Below are positions 11,339-21,563 of a stretch of DNA of 64,000 nucleotides, one piece after another. The stretch lies in assembly GCA_030762935.1 (NCBI GenBank), contig CM060886.1, positions 30,048,509 through 30,112,508 on the forward strand, written 5' to 3'. The position numbers and the translations under genes were made by a program. Under the pieces are notes generated by a model. It was not told the DNA's origin. It did not search any database and worked only from the letters and a program-made list of their open reading frames with translations. The stretch is from Hymenopus coronatus. Its lineage: Eukaryota > Arthropoda > Insecta > Mantodea > Hymenopodidae. The stretch's first letter is position 1; each line of letters opens with the position of its first letter.

Positions 11339-14036
11339 AGTTCATCAGTGAATCTCCGTTGAAAATGGTGGCAAAAGCCACCGAAACATTCCGAAGTAAG
11401 TTACCTAATTTCAAGAGTGAAGTTTGAGTGTAATCTATGTTATTACTCCTATTTAATTAGTTACTTCACTGTGCATTCCCATTAATGTTTTCATTGAGAA
11501 GAACATCAGTTCATGTAGGGAATTTGAGATCATAGAAGGACCAACGGCAAAGCGGCAAACATGGAGGTGAGACCATTACCATGTTTTAATATTGACCATA
11601 ATGGAAGAAAACCACAGATTAAAAAGTTCCTAAACTTCAGGATAAAGAAAAGATTAATTTCTGCTAATATAAAATTCTTATGCGCATGTCTCAGGAACAA
11701 TTTGTCACCGGTATTTGTACAGAGGTTGGTAAATCAATGTGGGAATAGCAAGGCACAGAGGGAAGCCGAAAAGAAAGTTTTACAATTAGAAATAGAAAAA
11801 CATTATAAAACCTTAAATGATTTAGATTTGAAAAGTTATAGCTTGCATCTAGAACTTATAAAAACTTTGGGGGATGTATTCTGGCAAAATTTAGAACAAC
11901 GGTTATTTGAGGTTATGAACATACGCGTCAAGCAAAAGTGGATAACCCCTAAATAAAAAACTTAAAAATTTACGCAGAAAGCAACAAACACCAAACGACA
12001 ATGCAAGACATCATTGCCAAACCGTAAATAATGAAGACAATTTTGTTAATTTATCCAAGGAATCCTTCACACAGAAAGAAAAAGAAGTGTTGAACAAAGG
12101 CCTAAATACATGCATTAGTTTTTCCCGCGATGTTGACAAATACGTTGCAGACATAGAAATGGCAATCTTTGACCAACCAGAAAGCCATAAGCTCTTAATC
12201 AGAACAGAATGCGAAAAAACTTTAAAACAATTACAAAAATCCCAGAGCCACCACAATCCTCATCAGAGAGTGCTAAAATCACTAAATAAAAAGGAAGTTT
12301 TCTACACGAAACCTGACAAAGGAAATAAAATAGTAGTAATGGACAAATCAGATTATGAAAGTAGCATGAAACAACTTTTACAGTCAGAAGAATATGTGGA
12401 AATTTCAAAAGATCCCACCCCAAAATATACAAAAACTTTACATGAAACCTTAGGCAGTGTAAAATTAATCATTGATGCCAACAAAAAGAAACTAATTCCA
12501 AGCAACCCCTGCACACCAAGAATATATGGACTACCTAAAATACATAAACCAGGAAATAAAATGCGACCTATTGTAAACACCATTAACTCCCCCACATATC
12601 AACTAGCAAACTGGCTCACAAAACAGTTCCAAACTCTACCACAGTACAACAGTTTAAGTATAAAAAATTCCTTTCAATTAATAGAACAAATGAAACAAAA
12701 AGACCCAAGTAATGATGACATATTGGTTTCATTTGATGTTGTATCACTTTTCCCCAGCATTCCAAGAGAAAAATTACTTTTGGTACTGAAAAAATGGCTA
12801 ACTACAACAGACATTTCTAATGAAATAGCAGAAGACTTACTTAAACTAACACAGTTATGTATTGAACAAACCTATTTCACATTCGAGGAAAATTTTATAC
12901 ACAAAAGTATGGTTTAGCCATGGGAAATCCATTATCCCCAATACTTGCAGACATATACATGAGTAATTTAGAAATCCACATAACCACAGCCTTCCCACAA
13001 ATATACAAAACTTGGTATAGATATGTAGACGACATAGTAGCAATAGTAAACTACAAGGTAGTTGAGGACAGCCTTAAATTACTAAATCTTCAGGACAGCT
13101 CCATAACATTCACAATAGAAAAAGAATCAAATGGCATGCTTCCCTTCTTGGACCTAAAAATAATCAGGAACCACAACAAACTAGAATTTGGAATCTATAG
13201 GAAAGAAACACAGACAGAAAACTACATAATCAACAACAGCTACAACCCAATTTCACACAAACATGCCATGATCAACAGCCTTGCATTCAGGCTGGTAAAC
13301 CTACCACTAAGCCAGATGGAATACAAATTAGAACTTAATAGGATCATAGAAATTGCACAAAAGAATGGCTACACAGAACATTTGGTAAAGAAGAAGATTA
13401 ATAAATTCATGAAACAGAAGAAAACAAAAGAAATTAGCACTCTAATAAGAATAAAAGCAGAAACTAGCTACAAAAGATTTACTCACCACCCTTTGGCACA
13501 CCAAAAATTTCAAAAGATTTTCAAAAAATGGAACATCAACCTAGCCCCAGTTAATAAGTACAGTTTAAAAAACCACCTCTACACAAACACAAAAAATAAA
13601 ATCTCCCCATTGAAACAATCAGGGATATATGAAATCAGCTGCAAGGAATATGAAAAGGTATACATAGGAAAAACAAAACGAAACATTGGACAACGTTTTA
13701 AAGAACACATGAGATATTTAAAATACAAACAGACAGATAATTCAGCTGTTGCACATCATTTTTGGACTCAAAACCATAATTTTCACCAAGCTATTAAAAT
13801 TAGTACAGAATCCAATAGGATTAACGATTTGGGAAAATCTATTAATTTTAAAAAACAAAAACAAGGTCATAAATTTTGACATTCCACAAACAAATGGACT
13901 CACCTCAAATTTCATGTCCGGAAAAGAGACCTCTACAGGCCGCTACCACGAGTTCATCAGTGAATCTCCATTGAAAATGGTGGCAAAAGCCACCGAAACA
14001 TGTCCGAAGTAAGTTACCTTATTTCAAGAGTGAAGT
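11339..14036 (+). mobile_element. PLE-1, Penelope-like element with repeated ends
   Basis: A Penelope-like retroelement of about 2.7 kb. The body (11561-14012) encodes reverse transcriptase plus a GIY-YIG endonuclease. An 88-bp segment at 11339-11426 is repeated at 13949-14036 in direct orientation (TCATCAGTGAATCTC...AGAGTGAAG); these act as the pseudo-LTRs typical of the class. Each repeat holds a 6-bp stem GGTGGC/GCCACC with an AAAA loop followed by GAAAC. The 5' copy reads ACATTCC where the 3' copy reads ACATGTCC. Confidence 0.88.
11561..14012 (+). pseudogene. PLE-1 reverse transcriptase / GIY-YIG protein, frameshifted
   Basis: Penelope proteins copy RNA at nicked ends and carry a GIY-YIG nuclease at the C-terminus. 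Visible parts: an N-terminal basic domain from ATG 11561; CTPRIYGLPKIHKPGNKMRP; the RT motif LVSFDVVSLFPSIP (near 12730); GLAMGNPLSPILADIYMS; the catalytic YRYVDD (near 13015); FLDLKI; and then GIYEISC...KVYIGKTKRNI (13620-13690) with FKEH. It is broken by frameshifts near 11953, 12893 and 13829. The same protein is intact in PLE-2. The last residues (KMVAKATETCPK) overlap the stem-loop of the 3' repeat. Confidence 0.92.
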
Positions 14037-15318
14037 ACAGTGTTGTTTACAGGAGATGATGAACTAGGCTCATTACCTACTTCTAGCAGTAATTATGAGT
14101 ATTCAAGTAGTTTGCGAGTTACTTCAGAGAGTAAATCTTTGAATGTAACTTATAGTTTTGAAACATTTTAGTCCTATAACATAAATGAGAACTGTGTTAA
14201 CAGTTCCTTAGATGTTATGGAGAAATGCCTATGGAGAAATTTGAAAGCTGATTTTGATAATTTTCAAATATTTTTATGAAATTTATTAGTTTTTATGCTG
14301 TGAAGAAGACAGACACTAACACATGTTTAAACAAATTGTTGAAAAGCCAACAAGACAATGCAGAATCGTTATTAACCGATAATTATCCATGTTTGAAGAC
14401 ATAGAAAATGAACAATATTGAATTGTTGCAGTGCTCAAGATATAGGTGAAGATAGAGATGAATAAAAATCTCTTGTAAGAGATGAATAAAAGACATGGGA
14501 ATTTATTTACAACTACTGGGCCACACTAAACAAACTAAATAGGTAGACTTTATCCCTGTGAATAGGAATGTATTCAATGAAACTACAAGTGAATCCACAG
14601 GTTTTCAAACCTTCAATTAATGAAAGGCAAAGATATAAATACTGTAGGAAATATCATAACTAGGACTTAGATATCAATAACGCTAAACAAATTAGCAGGG
14701 AATAAATGCTTCAATTAGCTGTGCAGAAAAAGAAGCAAAAAGCTGCAAAAAGAAAGCTACAATATAAGAATATACCATAAGAAGAGAAAGACATTGATAA
14801 GATAAATATAAATAAACAATTTAGTGTTACTTAGAAATAAGACATCAGATATGCTGAGGATGTGAAGTCCCGACTTGAATCTTTATATTAGAAGCCCATT
14901 ACAAGTGAAATATAAGTTTGGGACAGATACTTTTGATTGTTTGAGACTATGAATAAAAAGATGATAGGTATCATAAACATTATAAGACCTTTTAAAACTT
15001 TAAAGTAAAACTAAAAGGTTAACTTAATTTACTAAAAAGAGAATTATGATGAGAAAATTAATTGCAAATAAATGCTGATTGAATAAAACAATAAACCAGT
15101 GTACTAAAGGTAACAAAAGAGTAACTGCAGGTTTTGCAGACTCGTTAATAGTAAGAGTACTGAGAGCTATGAGAAAGGGTTAAGAGAAAAGGGAATTAAT
15201 TGTAATTTAAAAAGTAATTGATAAAAATCAATAGCTTAAGATTTCCAATTTCAATCTGTTATTGCTTTAAATTTCTTAACATTATATACATATGTGTGTA
15301 AAATTTCTGTCAACATAC
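14037..15318. other. Intron stretch, no feature recognised
   Basis: About 1.3 kb of AT-rich sequence between PLE-1 and VPS50 exon f. No reading frame longer than 60 codons, and no match to the repeat families described here. It is probably very old transposon debris. Confidence 0.6.
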
Positions 15319-15438
15319 CTTGTCATTATTTTGCTCTAGACTATTAACATCAGCTTCAGAAGGATTAGGCATTATGAGTTCCTTTCGTATCCTCTCCAAG
15401 GATGCCTGCAGCTTTAGATGATACAGTGTTGTCATAGG
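15319..15438 (-). CDS. VPS50: VPS50 exon f (residues 337-376)
   Basis: A 120-nt exon with both borders in phase 0, acceptor TCTTCAG and donor GTATGT. It encodes LYHLKLQASLERIRKELI and a Ser/Asn/Glu-rich tail. Sequence conservation is lower than in its neighbours. The position, the RLR..LNRIQESLI-like pattern of the vertebrate protein and the clean phasing support it. Confidence 0.88.
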
Positions 15439-15574
15439 CTGAAGATGAAAGAAGTACAAAATTATTTTAATTTTTGTCACGCTCTAGAACTAGTATATAA
15501 AACACCATTTGTTAGCAAACTCCTAAAAGTGTACTAAACTATGTTCAGTACTTCAAGTTATAAATAATCAAAGA

Positions 15575-15936
15575 TTGCAAAAATAGTAATAGGTAAGGTT
15601 AGAAAATGGCAGTTCAAGGCAATCTGGGGTGTACACATAAGGCAATGCCACATTTGGCACACATCTACTTGCTTTCTCTTCATTTATCTCCCAAAGAAGT
15701 ATAGGAGCAGATATGGCAATGCTGGTGGGATGTGTTTTCTTTGCAGTTGGTGATGCAGGCAATGAAAAATGTCTTTCTATTTGCAGTGATTGTTCACCAG
15801 CTGATGGTTGTCTTGTGGTGATAGCTCTGCACCCAAGTTGCTCAAAAACAGACTCAGGAACAGTTTTGAAGGTTTTTGGCATTAGACCCAGGAGTGGTTT
15901 CATTAAGTCACTAGGTCTGCACACCATGGTTTTCAA
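15575..15936 (-). pseudogene. Possible piggyBac transposase C-terminus
   Basis: A 122-codon open frame on the minus strand. Its last third reads IERHFSLPASPTAKKTHPTS, then a basic-to-Cys segment with RCVPNVALPYVYTPDCLELP followed by LTYY. PiggyBac-like transposases end with RHF...P.T..K..P...C.VC...RYYC..C.VALCV.PCF..YHT, and the order of the NVAL, PDC and LTYY elements fits, although several Cys and the His are replaced. It lies in the intron between exons f and e. A spliced host exon seems unlikely because VPS50 already joins in frame without it. Tentative. Confidence 0.4.
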
Positions 15937-16029
15937 GCCAAAATATTTGTCATCTTACAATATGAAAATTAAAGTCTTCGAAGAGAGTATATAAGTAACT
16001 AATCTTCATTTTATCAAATAGCCAGGGTG

Positions 16030-16690
16030 CACAAGACCCAACAGACCTATAATGTCTTCAAGACAGGTTTCATTGCCTTATCCAATCTGGCAGACCACAA
16101 CATATTGTCTTTGTCATGGGTCCCAGGCCACAAAGGAATTGAAGATAATGAGAAGGCAATGGACTTGCAAAATAAGGATCGGCCCAGCTGCAACCAATAC
16201 CAGAGCCAATTCTGGGAACACCAAGGAGTTCAGTTACAGAAGCAATAAATAATTGATAAAAAAAAGCCACATCTTTTGACCTGGCATAAGTGTCTAGGAG
16301 TATGGCATAGGAGATTGATTATTAAAAAACCATACTAACCTATTACTGATAAGCTGCTTAAATGTGCAATTTTCAGTTAAAAACTGTTGTATTTGTCACT
16401 GGGCTGCACCAGTGAGAAAGCACCTACACTTAATAGGAAGGTTTCAGGGTATTATCAACTGTAGATTGTGCAGGTGTGAAACTGAAACAGCATATCACAT
16501 ATTATGCATCTGTGAAGCACTTGCATTAAAGAAATACAAAATATTTGGGAAACTCTTCATGGAACCAGAGGACTAGAGTTAAACAAACAATAGGGTTTAG
16601 TATAATTAAACTTTTAGACTGCAGTGCAACCAGAGCTTTAGTAGATGAGCCCAAGGGGGGGCAGGGGTCAAATAATACATAAAATAATAT
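16030..16690 (+). pseudogene. LINE RNase H and C-terminal zinc knuckle remnant (jockey/R1-like)
   Basis: The segment starts in an RNase H domain: LADHNILSLSWVPGHKGIED followed by NEKAMDL, the usual WVPGH.GI.GNE.AD..A pattern with the Asp replaced. Further down, WAAPVRKHLHLIG and CRLCRCETETAYHILC.CEAL, then FMEPED, match the C-terminal knuckle (C..C...ET..HILC.C) of R1/jockey-type elements whose ORF2 ends in ...LEPED. It is 5' truncated. Several frame changes lie between the two parts. Confidence 0.7.
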
Positions 16691-16943
16691 GAAAGTTAAT
16701 GTATGTAATAGTCACACAATGTATGTTATTTAATCCTGTTTCAGGATTTGAATGAGACTTCGTGAAACATGTCCCAATTAAGCAAAAATAGAATAAAAAT
16801 ATGGGTGACAGTGCAATCACCAACATTTTCATGTTTTTCTTGGCTGAATAGTCCAAAAATTAAAAAAAAATAATATATAAAATGTTCATTGTTTAGCTGT
16901 AAAATGGTAAAATTGTTATTCCTTCAATTATATTTCAACTTAC

Positions 16944-17169
16944 CAGATCAGTCACCAAATCAGCAGTAAAAAAAGCATGGACAGCATAGAGGTAGTAATC
17001 AAATAACTGACACATGCATGCAATGACTGTGCTTGCAATTGGACGGAGCAGCCTGCTCATTTGGAGATAACGCCCACAATGCCGTAGTACATTAAGAGAA
17101 GTGTTGGTCAATATGGGTGCTTTCAATAATTCTCTCCGACTCTGTTTCTTGGGTCCTGTTCTCCACGGT
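16944..17169 (-). CDS. VPS50: VPS50 exon e (residues 261-336)
   Basis: The exon follows a TTCACAG acceptor; its first base completes a Lys codon. It encodes a basic stretch ([12 protein letters not shown]), then [20 protein letters not shown] and [14 protein letters not shown], one of the best conserved parts of VPS50, and ends at CTG before a GTAAGT donor in phase 0. The conserved QLFDYYLYA block makes the assignment secure. Confidence 0.96.
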
Positions 17170-18611
17170 CTGTGAAATAAATGCAAATGCCATATAAACA
17201 GTTTGCTAAGTAACTATCCAAAGGTCACTCATTCAAAAGACAAATGCAAACGAACATATCTGGAATTATATAACATGATTTGCCAATAATCCACTCTAAA
17301 GCAAACGACAACGTAACTAAAAATTATATTTTGACATAAGCCCAGTATCTATTTTTACATTAACATAAACCATACTTTGCTCAAAAAAGTTAAGAAGATA
17401 TGAAGTATTGGAAACATTATGATAACTGTGACATGTAGAAAGTATATCAATTATATAATGAATCTGCCTGCATAAACTTAGTCAAATTTTCATAAGAAAT
17501 TTTCAATTAAATATATATATACTGTATAAAAAAAATGAAAGGACCCAGTTTTTGTTTTACTTTAGTTCTGTATCGAAGGTGCAAAATGTCCAAAGCATAA
17601 ACAGGAATTTCTTTTTCTGGTTTTCCACAGTAATGAAAGCAAAGTAGATGTGCACTAATAATGAAGTAGCAAAGCTTATTTTGGACCAATACTTCTGATG
17701 TAGAGCGTGTCTTAGGGCTAAGATTTGCCAAAGTTTCACCCATCTTATGATGAAACTTCCTCAAGGCTGACTATGTCTTGTCCAGCTGCTGTTTCTTCTT
17801 TTATACCTTGGTTGGGAGATGACAAGTACCGCCCTTCTGTGTTGCGCCTCCAGAGTTTTTTTCATTGTCTCTGATAACTTTTTTGTTCTTCTTTAAATCT
17901 CAATACTTTCGCGTATGAGATAGAAAAAATCTGAACATCATTTGGAGACCTCTGTTAAGAAAACAATTCAATCTTGCTGCCAGCAAGCCAATGAGAATAC
18001 AGGAAACAGCGGCCTCATCCCCATTGGCTGAATGTTAACCATTCAACCTCTTCCTATTTATACACTGTTGGTCATCTCATGCTCTAGAGATGCTTTCACT
18101 TTTTGCCTCAAATATAAGTTGCAGATGAGTCTTCTGTTCCTCAGTCAATACCTATTTGTTTGAGTATTTCCATTAACTTTTCCCAATTCACCAGGCCAAA
18201 GGTATTTTGCCAAACAATAACCCATGCACACACTTCTTAGTGAATGGCCGAAACCAAATTTCTTCAGGGAAGAAAAATATTGTGGTAGTCTTCCCGTTTT
18301 CTTTCCACATCATTCATTTGAGTACATGCCATATGCAATATTCATAGCAGCTCCTGGAATGGAACAACTGACACATCTAGAATGTAAGAACCTAGACTAT
18401 GGAAGAACCAATTTCTACCAGCGAAATGGCTGCAGTCACCAAGAGAAATAATTAAAATAAAACTTATAAAATCTATGAATACTGTGGAGATTAGAAGGAT
18501 AGTTGAATTATTGGGAAAAACCAACCATAGAAAATGGAGAAGTTCAAAATTTTAAAATTTATGCATTTGTTGAGGATATCAATCTAAAATTTGGATAGTT
18601 TAACAGTAGTT
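17170..18611. other. Intron stretch, nothing identified
   Basis: A 1.4-kb intron region. Open stretches of 60-85 codons occur (17507-17764 minus, 18224-18451 plus) but match no family I know and lack codon or motif support. One Cys/Lys-rich part near 17800-17860 looks coding-like but cannot be placed. Confidence 0.5.
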
Positions 18612-18738
18612 AAATGGAAATGGCGTGTTATTTATGGACGCTCTTTAACTGCTGTGGTTCTCAGCGCCCCATTCTAAATTGGGCGTGAAAGAATGCTTAA
18701 TTTTGCTCAGAGGCCTCTCTATCAGGCTTGAGGCAGTT
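18612..18738 (-). repeat. SINE-A copy 2, 3' half only
   Basis: The segment matches the body and 3' part of the tRNA-derived SINE at 56983-57281 in the same orientation: 'tatttatgga.gctctt.aac', 'ctgtggttct.agcg.ccca', 'gaaagaccgcttaattttgc' (here with changes), and 'cagaggcct'. The tRNA-like head is missing. Confidence 0.75.
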
Positions 18739-18814
18739 GGATAAGATAACTTGTAGGTAGCTAATCTGACACATAATATATCAATAACCAGGAATATCAT
18801 CTTTGTGCCAGAGT

Positions 18815-19140
18815 TTCAAGCAAACAGACAAATCTGCAGAATCACATCACTTCTGGACATCCCAACACACCAAACTTATTAACCATGTAAAAACTACAAC
18901 TGAACTAACAATTTGGTAAAGGAAACCATTAAAAGCAAAATGTGCACAGAGCTATGAGCTTTGAAATACCACCGGCAGACAACATTTTAAGATTATTCCC
19001 AAGAAAACCAGATGGCAGCACAGACAAAATTGCGATAGGAACCTCCCCTTCTGAAGGCAAACACCCGCTGATGATGAAGATGAACACCTTTGAAATGCAT
19101 CCAGGGAAAAAAACTTAGTCAGTGAAACTATAGTGTCCAT
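18815..19140 (+). pseudogene. PLE-3, Penelope-like element 3' end
   Basis: I read the end of a GIY-YIG domain, SHHFWTSQHTKLINHVKTTT and TELTIW, then TTGRQHF, which lines up with the FWKEKHTI...TELKVWENI...FEIPPGD end of PLE-2. The last codons overlap a stem-loop with a CTGATGA box at 19069, then 19 bases, then GAAATGCATCC, the layout of a hammerhead ribozyme. Only about 0.3 kb of the element is left. Confidence 0.6.
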
Positions 19141-19324
19141 ATTTGACTCAAATTAGTTATGTAATAATTTATAAGTTTCACTGTATAAATCACTTCATAT
19201 TTATACCTTATTGAGAAAATAATTTGTTTATTGTATATACTTACTATGGTAAACATTCGCTTATTATAAATTGTATATCACAAAAGTTAATATAAATATG
19301 TAAGTTCATTCACAAATGGAAAAA

Positions 19325-20200
19325 TCTGATGTGTTACACTCACATGACTTTCTCTAGCCGCTCTGCAAATTTCATACAAAAGATTTCTACACAATGCTAA
19401 TCAACATAAACATCAGCAGAAAGCTGTTATTACTTATTTCCTTATAAGTAGAATAAAACTAAGGTAATGCGCTAGACCAAAGTGATAGTCAAATATTTTA
19501 AAAGCTATCTTATATGCTTGTCATTGCAAATTGCTTCTTTGCTTGGCCCGGAGTAGAATGAAGGAAAAATGGATACTTCCTGTCTGAGAAAAGTATAATT
19601 ACTTTACAATTGCAACCAATAACAAGGATTATCATAAAAACAGTTACTTCCACAACAAAACCCTAAAGGACATAAATTATGTGTTTTGATGAGATCTATA
19701 TTTTTTGTGTAGTAAGTTTTTGTCTATCTCTATGGTTTAGCAGCTAAGCAAAATGTGGCAAAATTCATCCAGAATAAAGAGGTCTTCAGAGGCTTTTTCC
19801 AGAAAATTCAAGTTATACATTTTATATGGAATAAAAATATGTTTAATATATGGAATTTTAATCAAAATCGTTACAGCCATTTTTGATAAAATCAAAATTT
19901 ACTAAAAGTTTTCCATGTAAAGGATAGTTTGTGGTGGGCGAATTTTCTTGAAAATCTTAGTGTTGCATCCTTGGAAGATACTAAACCTAAATACCATGTT
20001 TGGTGGTTTTTTTTTTAGTTTTTGAGCTATGCTGCATGCATGCACACACCCTCAGACCTTTTTTGTAAAAATGCTTTTTTCGGACTCAAAGGACCCCAAA
20101 ACATATTTCTGGTGAAAACTCAACATTGAATTTTTAGGTGCAATGCAATACCTTCTCTATTCACAATGTACATTGTATATGCGAGCTTGAGAAAGTAAAA
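19325..20200 (+). repeat. Rep-A copy 2
   Basis: A near-complete copy. It starts TCTGATGTGTTACACTCAC then ATGACTTTCTCTAG, holds the 'attcatccagaataaagagg', 'aaaattcaagttatac' and GGGCGAATTTTCTTG blocks, a short CA tract near 20042, and ends in a weakened hairpin and GAGAAAGTAAAAA at 20188-20200. Simple ATAA repeats follow. Confidence 0.85.
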
Positions 20201-21563
20201 ATAAATAAATAAATAAAATAAAAGTAAAAAAGATGTATTTTTTCTTCCTATTTAAGTGATAGGGTGGCATTAGGATTCATGTACCTCTCTATCAATGTTT
20301 TGAATAATGGAAAATTATTTTATAATTATTATTATAATAATAACATTTCTATTTTATTTATTTATGTCAAACTATATACAAGTGAATATAATTGGTGTTC
20401 AACCTTATTACCAGTCATATTCAGGTTTTACAAAAATTCCTTAATTCTAGTTTGATGCTTCATTTGCAATTTGTTCTTTAACTCTGTTTACTGTCCATAT
20501 CCAATTGTTTTACATTTTGTTAAAGTATTTTCCTACTTTCAATCTTTATGGAATATTTCAGTTAGCCATATTTCTCTCTCTAGCCTAAACAATTTCTTAT
20601 TGGTACATCTTTTCCTTCATTCAGTTTCTTTGCATTTAAATATGATATGTTCTAGATCTTCATTTCTTCCACATTTAGGACATTGATTTTGCAGGATACC
20701 CATATTTAGACCCTTTAGCCTACATACCCTGTTCTCAACCAAGCAATGTCTTCTCGGTCTCTCTGCTTGTCATGTCTATGCATTTTTCTGTTTCCCAAGG
20801 ACCTTTCATCAATATACAGAAGACTAAAGATCTCTTTTCAACTACCTTATTAAATATTTTTATATTTCTATATCCTCAAATCCCTTTCTTGCAGATTTCC
20901 AGAAATTATTCACACTGTTTTCACTTCTCCACAACTCTCCTGACCCATTATTTTCCCAAGTTATGTCTAAAACAATTTACCCATCCATTGTTCTTTCAGC
21001 TTTTCTCTTGATATTCTAAATACTGTTTTAACAAATTTCTTTCTTCTAAATTCAAGATTCTACACCAAAATTCAGTGCCCTTACCATTATCTTTCCCTTA
21101 CTTGCCACTCTGCCCAATTCTATTTGTGTTACCTGCCTATCAGCATTACATTTGTTAACCCAATCATTTCTCACTTTACATCCATCTAGTCCCCATACTT
21201 TTGCCCCATATATAATTTTTTGCCTAAACACCAATTATATAATTTTTCTAATCATTTAATGCTTATATTGGTAAATTTGTATTTGCAGGTCTTGATAGCT
21301 GATAAAGTTCCTTATCCTTTTGCTAGTGCAAATTTCTTTTAGTTTTCCCATCTCCACCATCTATTTTAACTCCTGGGGAATTTACAATCTGTATTTGCAG
21401 GTCTTGATAGCTGATAAAGCTCCTTATCCTTTTGCTAGTGCAAATTTCTTTTATCCTGATATATGGTGGACTTTGAGACAGTGATGTGTTTTAACAATTA
21501 AAATTTAGTTGAGTCGATTTTGTAACACTACATCACTTACTTTTTTATTTCAGAAAACATGTT

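Noticed and set aside
11339..11426. A canonical hammerhead ribozyme in the 5' repeat of PLE-1
   Set aside because: The stem and GAAAC are present, but the CTGATGA box is not in place and ATGTCC has become ATTCC, so the strict motif fails here.
17507..17764. 85-codon minus-strand open frame
   Set aside because: No known family, no splice logic with VPS50 and ordinary intron composition.
18224..18451. 75-codon plus-strand open frame
   Set aside because: No recognisable motif and no support beyond length.
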